Source: Stercorarius parasiticus (lineage: Eukaryota > Chordata > Aves > Charadriiformes > Stercorariidae). Taken from it: a stretch of 64,000 bases of DNA. A program made the translations under genes and the position numbers. The stretch lies in assembly GCA_013396915.1 (NCBI GenBank), contig VWZL01000819.1, positions 248,001-312,000 on the forward strand, in the 5' to 3' direction. The notes under the pieces are model-generated. The model saw nothing but the letters and a program-made list of their open reading frames with translations. It was not told where the DNA came from and searched no databases. How positions within the stretch are numbered: position 1 is the stretch's first letter; each line of letters starts with the position of its first letter. This document shows, one piece after another, positions 28,301 through 38,190 of the stretch.

Positions 28301-31300
28301 CTATGGAATCCTCCGTAAGTGATACCTGGCTCTTATGGGCGACCTTCTTGAAATCTTCCTCCTGTAGAATGACTTCTTAGTGGGTAGGCGAGAGAGTAGC
28401 AGCCCTTGTTTTTCTTGGGGGGNACAAATGTTACTTAAAATAGAACAATAAAACCTGGGCCATGCAGAAGCCTTGTGTTTCTCTTAGTACGTTAATTTCT
28501 TTCGGTACCATAAATTTTCTTCTGTGTGCTCTGTGAGCCTCTCTTGGGTTGGGTTGTTAGCTAGGCAGTGCATGTGGCAGACTGCAGTAGGAAGAGGAGT
28601 GTGTATTTTGCGTAGTCTGGAGCAATGCAAAGTCCTTCTCATTCCTTCTCGGCTAGCGGAGGTAATTTAGACAGAAGCATGGACTAAGTGACCTGTATAG
28701 GAGAACTGAACCCTAGGGTTTCCTTCTATAGAAAAAGCATGTTATTGCTGCACCCTGAACACTGGATTCCTGGTTTTTTGGTAGCAGTGCTTCACGTGTT
28801 TTCTAAATGTTCCTGTTATATTAGCTCAGGAGATCTGTTAATCCCTGGGCATAAGGACTCACAGAGCTGCCATGTGATGTGCTTGATAGTCTTTCCTGCT
28901 ACTGTGTGAATATTGGTGGTATTTTTTTCTTTCCTTCAGTGCTCCCAAGCTCCCTTTTCCTTTTTTAAGATTTTGACATTTGAAAGAAACAAAGCTAGTG
29001 GTCACAGTGGGTCGGAGTGATTTTTGCAGATTGATATTTCATGCTTCATAGCAGTGAAATGATGATGTGTGTAATTAAATTCCACTTAATGGTGTCTTTT
29101 CTTCTGGATTTGCAGAAGTCCCCCAGGAGGTAACCCCGGAGGACTGGGAAGAACTGCATCTATCCACCATTGAGCTTTCCATTGCAACTCGGAACAGGCA
29201 GCTTGATCTGACAGTAAGACCTGGGTAACTGGATTCGAAATGCTGCCTGCCCATATGGTTTTCTTTTCTTGCTAAAATCCTATTTTTGTATCTATATAAA
29301 TAAAACTTACTACCCCCTACAAGGATGGGACCATCAGTGAATGGGCAAGTTTCAGACCCAGTGTAAAAGCACTGGAGATGCATGTAAAACTGGGATGCAG
29401 TGGGATCAGGAAGGATTTATATAACGAGAAGGTTTCAATAGCCAAACAGAAGCTTTAGGATTGCCCAGGAGAAAACAAGGCATCAACACAGGCACTCCTT
29501 TCCTTCCTGACCCATGAGAGAGTGATTCAGTTTTATCAGATGGTGCTGGGAGGAAGCTGTGAGCCTGAGTGTCTTCCTGGAATTGTGTTTTTTTTCTCTG
29601 TCTTTTCGCTTGCCAAGCAAAGGGTTAAAAAGAATTGGGATGAGAGAAGGGACTGGGGCTACACTGAGTTAAAGGACAGGAAACGCAGGTTGTTGTGGAA
29701 GAGTATAACCAAGGGAGTGAGAGAACCTTCTCAACCTGCTCATGCTGTTCATTCACTGTTTTAAAACTTATGTCTCTGTTTTCTTGCAATTTTATTGATG
29801 TGAAAGCTATTTGGGTAGATGTCAGTCTTTAATTTTACTGGAAAATGCTAACACAGTGATCCTGTACTGGTGACATGCCCTTCATGTCTTCCTCATGGCT
29901 GTGAGAAACCACTGCCACTACACCCAGATTAACAGGAGGTGTTGAACTTACTGCAAGTTGTTTCTTGCTCAGATTTCATGATCTTTAAGAACCTGAAAAT
30001 TTGTGTTATGTTGATACGTTATCATTGTAGGATCAGTCAAAAAAACCAAAACAGGTAAATCTAGACTTAAAATTTCCTCCTGCTTTCTCCTTAGAATGTA
30101 CCACATGAATTTTAGTTTCTTCTTCATCCGTGGCTTATGATTTGGTCCATCAGCATCCTAGTAATGGTAGAAGCTAGACGGAGACTAGTATTTGGTGTTT
30201 TAGTGGTTTCTAGATGGCACTTGATCAGAACAGTTTTAATTGCTGAACTAGATTGGAGTCAGTGATGTGAAGTAAAAATAAACCTACCAAGAACTGAAAA
30301 AGTATCTCATCGCCCTTATGTCCTTTTTCTTTTTCTCCCGCCCCCTCCACCTCCTTTATGCCTTCAAGGTGCATTTTAATACCAGTATTGAATGAAGAAA
30401 TGATGTCAGGTTCTCAGGTCTCTGGCATAGCCTAGAGAACTGGACAAGTTTGTTAGGGCAGTTGTACTTTTTTGTTTCGAGAGCTTGGAACTATCTTGAT
30501 ACTGCCTCTTTTTTTCTACAGATATGGACCCCTTATAGTCTTTTAACTTCCACTCTTGAAGCCATTGTCCATGTAGCCATCAAAGCTGAACAACAGCTCT
30601 CTCAAATCGATACCAGGGCATATCTGCAGAGTACTGTCAGCCACTCCTGTCTTTCTGTCTCACCTCCTAGGCTGCCCTGTTGAAAAGAAACTGATAAAGC
30701 CATACAGGTGCAGCTCAGACAGTGCCAAGCCTACCTGTGCAGATACAGCAAAGAAATAAAACAACTTATATTAGTAGATGCATTTATTTTTAATTTTGTC
30801 GGTTTGATAGCATCTGCAGTAGGACTTTTGCCAGGACAGAAATGTTAAAATAAATAAAATAAATAAAAAATGAATTGCATCTTAAAGTTGCTTTCCTGGC
30901 AAAAGCTTTACTACATACTTAGTTTAAGGGCAGGCTGTAAATAGAAAAGAAGCTAAGTAAGGAGTCTAAAGGAATGATATCAAGAACACTTTGACTTCCA
31001 ATTTGTATTGTTTAAAATCTTCTTACTGTAATGTTTGTTGGCCAAATGTAGCATCACTGTATTATTGCTTAAAGTCATGAAAGACCTACTGATTAGAAAT
31101 CTTTCTGAACAGAAGTAAACCCAAGTGATGTGCTATTGCTGTCTTTAACAAGTGTTTGAAATGTAACAAGAAGACAAATGTGTGAATCATTATTTCACTT
31201 CTTGTGGTATTTGTTGTTGAATACTATTGTTGAATAGTAATCAATGAGAAATTGCTATCTATAATTTATAATCCAAATCTCAAGTTGAGAGTAGAAAAGA

Positions 31301-34300
31301 AGCATGAAATGCATCTTCTGCCTCCTTTTGTGGGACAAAGGACTGGGCATTTTGTGAACGTATTGCAGTATCATGGGTGTGGCATTTTGGAGTGTTAACT
31401 GCTTCATTTCTGAATCTTTTTTTGCATAGCGCACTGAAGACTTCATGGATATTTGCATCGAAGCAGATACTGTCAGCAAAGGACAGTTTGTAAACAGAGG
31501 GTGAGTATGGGAAGGCTGCAAAAAAATGACAGAATCTGCGAGTCGGAACAATAATTCTGAGAAATGTGCTATTTTTCTCTGATCTTGTGCTGCAAAATTC
31601 AGCAGCAGAGGACTGCAAAGGGCACCAGTCAGTAATGCTTCATGAGGATTACTGATTTTGTTCTTTAAAAATCTTACTAATTTTCTCTTTCTGGAAACAA
31701 GGCAGAGTAGTCTATGTGGAGTTCTTCCTGGCTTCTGAGTTTGCTATACCTTGAGTGGTACTATTTGGATAACACTGTCATAACCGAGTTTTACAGACAG
31801 CTGTACAGAATCTTTTTATAGGGATTCTTTTATATAGGGAATCTTTTAGCCCTAGCTGCTCAGTGGATTGAGAGGCAGGTCACAGAGCTGATATGTTTGT
31901 ACTAGTGGTACCTGGAATTTTTGAACTCTGATTAGACAGGTCCTGCTTCTAAGTGGGGGGGCTCCTTGACTCAATGCCTCTTGTAATAAATTTGGTCTGA
32001 GCTGGAAGAATTTTTGGAAGATGAGAATTTAAACAGGGACTTTAAGCAAATGTATTGTTGCTGCTTGTACATGGAGTTAGAAGGCTGCAGGGATGAAGAA
32101 GCAGCACGTAGAGAAAGAGTGAACATGCACTGCTTCCTTTGTACTTGGAATGTTGTCTTGTAGTATGTTTGTTCCTCCTGCTCTCACCAGACACAAATCT
32201 GAGCTGCTTTTTCCAGGTCCTCCATACAGTCCTGCTAAAAATACATTGCATCTTCAGTGCAGCTTTTACCAGCAACAGATTTTCCTACTGTATCCAAAAG
32301 TGCTCTTCGGCATGTTACCTTTTTATTTGCTAATACTGTTTTCTAGTCTTAGAGCTCCCTCTAGTGGAATTAATGGAAAGATTTCAACACCTTTTTACCT
32401 GCTCGTCATCACCCTAATAATTCCTGCATGTACGTCTTGTTTATGATACTAAGAGCAGCAGCAGGCCCCTTATTTGAGCATCCCACGAGCCTCAATGGGT
32501 ATAGGAACTTCTGACCTATGCATACATGGTAGGTCAGGTTACCACCTGCAACTGCTTTAAATTGTGTGAGCCGTCTGGACCATAGGTTGCTTGGGACTGA
32601 AGTCTTTGCTTTGAAGGCTACAGAAAGAAAGGAGGAGGAGATTTTCTCATTAGCAGCAAGAGGAATCTGGCGTCTTAAAGGAGGGAGATGAAGGAGATGC
32701 TGTGCTGGGTTCTTGGGCATTTTGCTAGCAGAAAAAATGTGGATGAATTTGTGTGATTTGAGGGAGGGGTATTTGAGTGTATACCCATGTAAAGAATGTC
32801 TCCCATGAAGCATAGACATGCTTCACGCAGTAGTATGTTGCATTTCTGACTGCAATTACACTGTCATGCAGAAAAAGCCTCTGATGAGAGTTAACATGCC
32901 CTGCTGGCTAGAACTAATTAAAGGCAGTACCAAAAGCTTTGAGCTGCTGTTCAAGCAAAGTTCAAAGTAACAAGCTCTTTTGATTAAATAGTGCCCAAAA
33001 TCTGTAGGTAACAAAGAAAGAGAAAGAGGGGTGTATGTTGTGGGGGAGTGGCAGGAGGGACTGGTGAGTCCTACAGAAAGAAGTCAGAACAGAAAAAATG
33101 TGCCCTGTTTTTGCAAGGCAAAAATCAGGGTGTTCAGAGAAGCTCTTCACTGCGCAATGCCCTTTGGCAGCTATGTTTGAATCAAGCCCGTTATTAGAGG
33201 CTCCCCATTGCCTAGCACCAACGGTGTTTGTCTTTCGAAATGTGTGAAGCTCTTTCTTTTTTCTTCTTTTTTAATGCATAGTTTTAAACTCTACCAGAAT
33301 TGGGAGGGTTGAAAGCGTTTTTAGGGCAAATATCTTATCAGTGCAGATAGCAAGTTTGGGGTTTTTTTTTTATATTGAAGAGGACACTGACACGAGCTGA
33401 TCAGAACTGATGGATCACACAGAGGAAACCATGCTTCCAGTGGGGAAACTACTGTGCAGGCTCATGAAAGGGGGTGTGTGTGTGTGTGTCCATCAGAGTG
33501 CTAGAGGGCAGCTGCTGTTGGATTTCGAAGAAAGGAGTAGGTCATCCCAGGTGTATATAAAAGTGCCCTCCAGCTGTGGATCAGATTTGTATGAACGAGA
33601 GCATCTGCAGCAGGGGTGGAGCTGATGTTTAAGATCAGGTTGGGGAAGAGCAGGTCGTTAAGCTGTAGTGCTTACTAAGAAGTACTGGAGGAAAAGAGAG
33701 CGGGGATGGTAAGTGTAGCATCAGTAATCCACATCCTGATAGCCAGCTTAGATTCCATATATGAAAGCATGAAGAGCTGTCACTCCAGGGCATGAATACA
33801 GTTACCAGCTATGGTGCAGAAGATTATTTTTTGGTTAGTCTTTCTCTGAATCATTTCACACCAGCCGCATCTGGGGACGAGAACTAGGTTAAAACTGTGT
33901 GTGTTATCTGCAGTAGGTGTTGTGGCGCTCTCTCTGCCTGTATTTTTGTAATTCAGCAAATGGAGTGGGATAAAACAATCAATTGGAACTGTTGCTGTTA
34001 GGCTTTCGTCTTGTCCCCGTTTCACTTTGTTGTCGTATCTTGAGTAAGGAGCGGAATCAAATGGAAATAACTTCTGATCCTTTTATACTGGGTCACTAGA
34101 TAGGCAATCACTGCAAGTGGAGTTGTGTCTATTTGCTTCTGCCAGTGTTCTCCTTTGACTGATCTTTAGTTCCATGTCTTGTCTCTTTTGAGCTTCCCTT
34201 GACCTGTAATTGCATCCATGTAGAGCCTCATTTTACCTTTGTGGACCAAAAAAATCTACTTGCTCACCTGAGTGCAGTATCTAGGACCTTGTATGTCAAA

Positions 34301-37300
34301 CTTTGAGCAGGTTAAATCTTAAGCAGGAAGTCTTGCTGCTTGTTTGTACAGCGCTGTGTAAACTGACAGTATTGCATGCCATCAATGATTTATAATTTAT
34401 ATTGCCGGGAGGATGCTTAATTCCCTCACATTCACTCATTAATCTTTTAGTATATACATATTTGATTAAAAATAAACTTTCCGCAGTTGATCTTGCTTCC
34501 GTCCTTCCCTGCCCTTTCCTTTGTTGTCTTAGTTTTTCTCCCTTTGTCTTTGATTATCATCTCCTGTTTCAATGCTCTCTTCCCATGTTCTTTCTCTGGG
34601 ATTTTCTGTGATTTTAAGAGGTGCTTGCATTCCTCAGGGCATAGAAGGCTTGGTGTATGGGGAGTTTCTGACATGTTTTTGTGACTACTTTTCCTGGGCA
34701 ATATTTAAATACACTCTTCTTTCATATCAGTCTGCAGAATAGACAGAAAAGTTGGGCACAGCTGGCATTGCCTGTTGGAGTAATATCTGTGATGATTCTG
34801 CCGTGCTCGAGAGCTGTGATACATTAACGCTGTAACTTTGTGCTGTCCCCTTTGCTATTTGTGTGTTGCTGTCTGTCTGGAGAGGGGCCCAAACTGAGGG
34901 GGTTACTGCCTGGGGTGCGCTGTACCCCTTGTCAAAGGTCACCCAAAAGGTTATGTGTGTTTTCAGTCAGGAGGCCAGAGGCAGGTCAGCGTACCCAAGA
35001 ACTTCTGCTTACTGTGCAGTAGCACACCTTGGGAAAAGGAATCGCAATGCACTATTCTTTAATGGTTGATCCAGTGACAGGACAGCAACCGAAGTCTTGA
35101 AAAAGACCACGTGGCACTTGCATGACAAGCTTTAAGATAGGCAGCTGCCTTCTATGTGCTCCCGTTTGACATCCACAGAAGTAGGAAAGTAGCACTTCTG
35201 TAAGTACATTACGTAAATAAGAATCTCAGTGGCACCAGAAGAGAGACAGTAACTGACAAACCCGGGTATATTATTTGAAATAGGTAAAATTATTATTTTC
35301 CTGGGTGTTTCTTCACAAGCATGATATAAAAGCAGATAGTAAGAAACTTCATGCTGACTGGTGTTGATGTGAGAAGAGGTTGTTTGTTTGTTTGTTTTTT
35401 AGATGGTAGTTTGGTGGTTCAGTATAACTAATTCTATCAGGTTTTTTGGCTTAGGGTTGCTTAGGTTGCTGGTAAGTTATGTGGGTGCATGGAACATGAG
35501 GAGATGGTAGTCATTGATTGCAGGAACTGTACAGGTCAGCATGTAAGTGAGGAGCACAAAACTGTCCTGTATGTTCAAATATACAAAACCGTATGTTCAA
35601 ATATATTCAGTGAGCCTCAGAACTGAAGCTGGTTGGAGGTTGTCAGTGCACACTGTTATATGTATTGACTGCAGCAGAAGAGGAAATGTCCATTTCGCTT
35701 TCACAGTTAAACCCACAAATATTTGTATATGCACATAACCTCTAAGTTTACCAAATGCGTAGTGACTTAACAACCCATAATGACATCATCCCTAAAGATG
35801 GCTATTTCCTAAACAATCATCTCTTTACCTTACCTCTCTTTTGCTTTGAACAGAAGTCAAAAGATGCGTGATCCACATACGTGCCCCGAAGGGAGTCAGT
35901 GCATCCAAGCCAGCAGATGCATCTTGCAACTTCCAGAGGTGAGAAGCTGAGGGAGTTGGAAAACTGTCACTTTATTTCCTTGTGCCTGTTGATGCTGCAC
36001 ATTAAGAACTCCCTACTCCAAATCAGGGAGGTTGATTACACTGCCAGGGAAACACTCAGTTTCTCAGTGCAGCAACTCAGTCCCTGACTACGGGACACAT
36101 ACTGGTAAGTGGTCTGTAAACAAGAGGGGAAACTTCATTCTGCTAGTAATTAGTGACAGACCTTTTATGTAGACAGTGGTGGTAGCTGTTGCATATGCAC
36201 ACCTTCTCCTCCTTAGTACTGAATACTGAATTCCTCATCTACATTTTACTCTAGAAGGGATTGTGGTGTAGGGAAGATAAATATTAGAAGCTTTGTGGAG
36301 ACCAAGGAAGGTGACTCAAGGCAGTGGGGCTCAGGTCACTACAGGGAAGTGTCTTGAAACTTTGAATAGATGAGGCTGAAAAAGGAGCCAAAACTATGTC
36401 CACCTGTGTAGTTTAGATTAATCTTTTGTTAATTAAAGATTAGAAAGAATCTTTAGATTCTTAGATAGAAGAATCTTAGAATTCTAGAATTCTAAGATTC
36501 TTAGAAATCTTAGAAGAATCTTAGATTCTTCTTAGAAAGAAGAGGCTGTTATTGCAGGCTTGGGGAGGACAATTTCTTATTTTAGCAAGGACATGAAGTC
36601 AGTCTCATAGATAATTTCTGTCTTCAAATGATCTATCATTCAGCAAATATTAAGAGAGAATGGAACATGCCAAAAGGTGAAAAAAATCTGTGGCTACAAT
36701 GTGAAAATCATGAATTATGATGTCTTGGTTTGACAGCATCCTAATACTTGCATCAAACTCACATTGTGTCAGTTTTGTGATTCTGAAAGAATACTCTGGA
36801 GTGCTGGGCTAAGTACAGCTGTGCCATAACTAACGGTTGTGGTATAAAATGAGCTCTGCGTACTGCAGCTGCTGTGAAGACATTCGGAGTATGTGTGCGT
36901 GGCACAAAGCAGTACTTTTCAATTCCTTGACCTAGCTTTCATGAAGGAACTGGAGGCAGCTCACTTGAGTCTCACCAGCTTTGCAGAGAAGCAGGATACG
37001 TTGATCCAGGTGGACTGCTGTACCTCTGACTTCCAGGACTTACGCTACTTTCTCTAATCTGTGCTGTTCTGGTGTACAAGTTCACTTGGAGCTAGTTTGA
37101 GTATCCACATAACATAGCCTTACCTTGAGTCAAGTGCATGCAAAGCAGTCACTAAATTTGTTTAGATAAAGTCAACCTGCCATTTTGATGAATGGTTTTA
37201 ATAATTGGTGACTCTGTCAGCGTTACAGAAAATACTCAAGAAAATTCTACTGCTGAGTAATTCCTGACCCATGAATTACTTTGCATATCATGTTTCAGAT

Positions 37301-37873
37301 CAATATAGTAAAACAATACCAAAAGGTGTTTGTAATGTGGATTTAATAGGAGTTATTTAACAGGCACTTCTGCAGATTAGCTTGTGTCGCCACTGGCAGA
37401 CCAAGATCTAAGTGCATATAACTGTACTTCAATAGCAAAGACTCCATCAGTATAAACAATGTGGGTCATTAAAGCATTTAATTATCACCAATTAGCAACT
37501 AAGTGAGGGAACATCTTATGCAACAGACTTGATATATTATGTGCAGTGAAAGATAGCTTTTGCTGTATTGTTGAGACCAAACGGGCTGGAGGGCACAGGG
37601 AGGGGGTCATCTTGGTCAAGACTCAGCTAAATATTCAACTGTAGTCTATTAGTAAAATTGGGTACCAGTATTATAGCATTGCTGAAATAATCTGTTTGAT
37701 GTTTAACCCTGACCAGCACTGTTATCTGTACACAGGGCACTGAGGGATCCTTTGGCATTGATAATGAGGAGTATGAAGCTGTGCCTGTGGAGGTGAAGCT
37801 ATTACCCCGCAAACTCCGGTTCTTCTGTGATCCCGGAATGAGAGCACAGATGCTCCATGCAGCAGTACAGTGA
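1267..37873 (+). CDS. AGK: Acylglycerol kinase, mitochondrial (15 coding exons)
   Basis: AGK phosphorylates monoacylglycerol and diacylglycerol to lysophosphatidic and phosphatidic acid at the mitochondrial inner membrane, and is also a kinase-independent subunit of the TIM22 carrier translocase (family knowledge). Joined exons: 1267-1376, 10475-10514, 14791-14870, 16138-16213, 17134-17226, 18197-18229, 20235-20329, 22445-22514, 23299-23378, 25471-25528, 27886-28033, 29116-29213, 31430-31500, 35854-35938, 37736-37873. These total 1275 bases, giving 424 residues plus stop; human AGK is 422. All 14 introns are GT-AG with matching phases. Residues 18-34 form the hydrophobic N-terminal membrane segment. 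The lipid-kinase (DAGK catalytic) domain spans about 60-200, with FLNP at 69-72 and the GGDGT nucleotide-binding motif at 126-130, at the same numbering as human G126. The C-terminal half is the conserved lipid-kinase beta-rich region. The start has G at -3 and +4 and matches the human N-terminus. No frameshift or internal stop was seen. Confidence 0.97.
1441..1480. repeat. Perfect 20-bp tandem duplication
   Basis: The 20 bases at 1441-1460 are repeated without change at 1461-1480. The unit is GC-rich (it begins TCGGCCCTGT). It lies 64 bases past the AGK exon 1 donor, inside the CpG island. Confidence 0.95.
1988..2250 (+). mobile_element. CR1 LINE fragment, 3' end
   Basis: The sequence carries the recognisable CR1 tail: a 'gtaacaggacaagaggaa' start, then 'gaaaaatttcgtcactgaaa', a 'cagtctgcccagggaagtgg' block, 'ggtatttaaaagacg', 'ggttggactcaatcttaaag', and an ending near 'ttctgtgg'. 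It is 5'-truncated, as most CR1 copies are. It differs in subfamily from the copies at 10968 and 61568, because the middle block reads differently. Confidence 0.9.
4052..4073. repeat. GATGTA hexanucleotide microsatellite
   Basis: Three to four tandem copies of GATGTA lie in AGK intron 1. The array is short and probably polymorphic; no function is suggested. Confidence 0.85.
8009..8052. repeat. Two-copy tandem repeat of about 22 bp
   Basis: A unit beginning CATCTTTAAGCCAAACT occurs twice in tandem with one base of length difference, in AGK intron 1. Confidence 0.85.
10475..10514 (+). CDS. AGK: AGK coding exon 2 (residues 37-50)
   Basis: This 40-base exon completes the split Cys codon and reads [13 protein letters not shown], as in mammalian AGK. 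The acceptor is TAATAG and the donor GTAATG; it ends in phase 0. Confidence 0.95.
10515..14790 (+). other. AGK: AGK intron 2
   Basis: This 4.3 kb intron holds a CR1 fragment at 10968-11310 and otherwise AT-rich unique-looking sequence. No other exon was recognised. Confidence 0.85.
10968..11310 (+). mobile_element. CR1 LINE fragment, 3' end
   Basis: The copy contains the CR1 landmarks 'gttcagcctgcagaagagaa', 'gataggacgagg', 'gctgcccagggaagc', 'caaggccaggctggatgggg', 'ggtgtccctgcccatggcag', 'gaactagatgatctttaagg', and an ATTCTATG/ATTCTGTG octamer tail. The left edge is uncertain by some tens of bases. Its last 170 bases closely match the copy at 61568-61721, so both belong to the same subfamily. 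Confidence 0.92.
14791..14870 (+). CDS. AGK: AGK coding exon 3 (residues 51-77)
   Basis: The exon reads AFGNELIP, a variable linker, then [13 protein letters not shown]. It begins the lipid-kinase domain, with the conserved FLNP turn. The acceptor is CACTTAG and the donor GTAAAA; it ends in phase 2. Confidence 0.95.
16138..16213 (+). CDS. AGK: AGK coding exon 4 (residues 77-102)
   Basis: The exon completes Gly77 and reads [18 protein letters not shown] then LDVTVVK, nearly identical to human AGK. The acceptor is TTTCTAG and the donor GTAAGA; it ends in phase 0. Confidence 0.96.
17134..17226 (+). CDS. AGK: AGK coding exon 5 (residues 103-133, GGDGT motif)
   Basis: The exon reads [18 protein letters not shown] and then [18 protein letters not shown] at 126-130 is the glycine-rich nucleotide-binding motif of diacylglycerol-type kinases, so the enzyme should be catalytically competent. 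The acceptor is TTCTTCAG and the donor GTACTG. Confidence 0.97.
18197..18229 (+). CDS. AGK: AGK coding exon 6 (residues 134-144)
   Basis: This 33-base micro-exon reads [11 protein letters not shown], matching the human segment VVTGVLRRTDE. The acceptor is TTTTTCAG and the donor GTGAGG; both ends are phase 0, so skipping would keep the frame. Confidence 0.94.
20235..20329 (+). CDS. AGK: AGK coding exon 7 (residues 145-176)
   Basis: The exon reads [20 protein letters not shown] and continues with a divergent loop ending NQVQ. GFIPLG is the family-conserved strand and turn after the GGDGT loop. The donor GTAAGT splits the final Gln codon. Confidence 0.95.
22445..22514 (+). CDS. AGK: AGK coding exon 8 (residues 176-199)
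   Basis: The exon reads [19 protein letters not shown] then LQIK, matching mammalian AGK closely. The acceptor is TGTTTTGCAG and the donor GTAAAA; it ends in phase 0. Confidence 0.96.
23299..23378 (+). CDS. AGK: AGK coding exon 9 (residues 200-226)
   Basis: The exon reads [20 protein letters not shown] then AGVKVSK. The WGSYRD core is conserved. The acceptor is CTTTACAG and the donor GTAAGA; it ends in phase 2. Confidence 0.96.
25471..25528 (+). CDS. AGK: AGK coding exon 10 (residues 226-245)
   Basis: The exon completes a Lys codon and reads [19 protein letters not shown]. The acceptor follows a long T tract (TTTTTTTTCAG) and the donor is GTAAAG; it ends in phase 0. Confidence 0.96.
25529..27885 (+). 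other. AGK: AGK intron 10
   Basis: This 2.4 kb intron contains an imperfect 14-bp tandem repeat near 26370-26400 and T-rich tracts around 27231-27256. The pyrimidine tract for the following acceptor (about 27851-27872) sits roughly 14 bases from the AG, further than in the other introns. No other exon was seen. Confidence 0.8.
27886..28033 (+). CDS. AGK: AGK coding exon 11 (residues 246-295)
   Basis: The exon reads [20 protein letters not shown] and then an [10 protein letters not shown] linker ending RLYWASPPK. The proline/glutamate linker is also variable in mammals. The acceptor AATCCAAG is weak next to the exon; the donor is GTGAGG; it ends in phase 1. Confidence 0.94.
28034..31429 (+). 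other. AGK: AGK introns 11 and 12
   Basis: The intervals are 28034-29115 and 29214-31429. A single N at 28423 follows a G-run and looks like a sequencing or assembly ambiguity. An AAATA-type A-rich repeat lies near 30847-30870. No additional exon or RNA gene was recognised. Confidence 0.8.
29116..29213 (+). CDS. AGK: AGK coding exon 12 (residues 295-327)
   Basis: The exon completes a Glu codon and reads [19 protein letters not shown] then [21 protein letters not shown](A/T)TRN is a conserved AGK block. The acceptor is TTTGCAG and the donor GTAAGA. Confidence 0.95.
31430..31500 (+). CDS. AGK: AGK coding exon 13 (residues 328-351)
   Basis: The exon reads [20 protein letters not shown] then VNR and the first two bases of Gly. 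The acceptor is TTTGCATAG and the donor GTGAGT; it ends in phase 2. Confidence 0.95.
33471..33489. repeat. GT dinucleotide microsatellite
   Basis: A G-run followed by about eight GT units lies in AGK intron 13. It is a simple repeat with no visible role. Confidence 0.85.
35383..35400. repeat. TTTG tetranucleotide microsatellite
   Basis: A short (TTTG)n array ending in a T-run lies in AGK intron 13. Confidence 0.8.
35854..35938 (+). CDS. AGK: AGK coding exon 14 (residues 351-379)
   Basis: The exon completes a Gly codon and reads [16 protein letters not shown] then [12 protein letters not shown]. The C-x-QAS-x-C-x-L pattern is shared with human AGK. The acceptor is TTTGAACAG and the donor GTGAGA; it ends in phase 0. 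Confidence 0.94.
35939..37735 (+). other. AGK: AGK intron 14
   Basis: This 1.8 kb intron carries an AT-rich block at about 36415-36540 built of repeated, inverted AGAATCTTAGATT-like units, with a perfect 34-bp palindrome at its centre (36469-36502). The rest shows no exon or element. Confidence 0.85.
36469..36502. repeat. Perfect 34-bp palindrome in AGK intron 14
   Basis: The 34 bases are identical to their own reverse complement, centred on TCTAGA at 36483-36488. Flanking copies of the same motif, direct and inverted, extend the imperfect symmetry to about 36415-36540. The palindrome could form a hairpin in RNA or a cruciform in DNA. Confidence 0.95.
37736..37873 (+). CDS. AGK: AGK coding exon 15 (residues 380-424, stop)
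   Basis: The exon reads [20 protein letters not shown] then [18 protein letters not shown] and a short divergent tail, with TGA at 37871-37873. [10 protein letters not shown](Q/R)FFCDP is conserved in AGK. The acceptor is TACACAG. Confidence 0.96.
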   Translation, partial: GTEGSFGIDNEEYEAVPVEVKLLPRKLRFFCDPGMRAQMLHAAVQ

Positions 37874-38184
37874 GAATTCATGTCAAAGGGGCCAAGGTTT
37901 ACCAGTCTTACCAGGGTCTCTTCAAGGCACATGAGACCTCACTGACTTGATTAGCCCCACCAGACTAATAAGCCATTTGGCTATTTTTAAGCACAAGGTA
38001 TTTCCAGTGGAAGTAGCTAATTTGGCTAGTCTCAAAGGGGTTAAAAATGCAAATGAAAATTCTAAGAAATGCATGTTAATTTGATGGCATCTTTTTTTCC
38101 CCCAAAAAAGTCATCAGTGTTCCATTTACAGCACTGCAGGCTGAGTGCTCTGTGCCAGATGCTACTGCTTTAATGCAACTGTAT

Positions 38185-38190
38185 ATTAAA
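38185..38190 (+). terminator. AGK: Candidate proximal polyadenylation signal of AGK
   Basis: ATTAAA is followed by a GU-rich stretch (TGTGTTTT) about 25-35 bases downstream, roughly 310 bases after the stop codon. This is a plausible site, not proven. Confidence 0.4.

Larger units (their letters stand above)
31501..35853 (+). other. AGK: AGK intron 13
   Basis: This 4.4 kb intron has short simple repeats only: a tandem TATAGGGATTCTTT-like unit near 31810-31850, a GT run near 33475-33489, a TTTG run near 35383-35400, and a direct repeat of TATGTTCAAATATA near 35570-35605. A frame of 136 codons on the - strand at 32409-32819 has no recognisable similarity. Nothing else was identified. Confidence 0.8.

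Noticed and set aside
32409..32819. A 136-codon - strand frame in AGK intron 13
   Set aside because: It has no recognisable domain, no splice partners and no codon pattern suggesting coding; a chance frame in a large intron.
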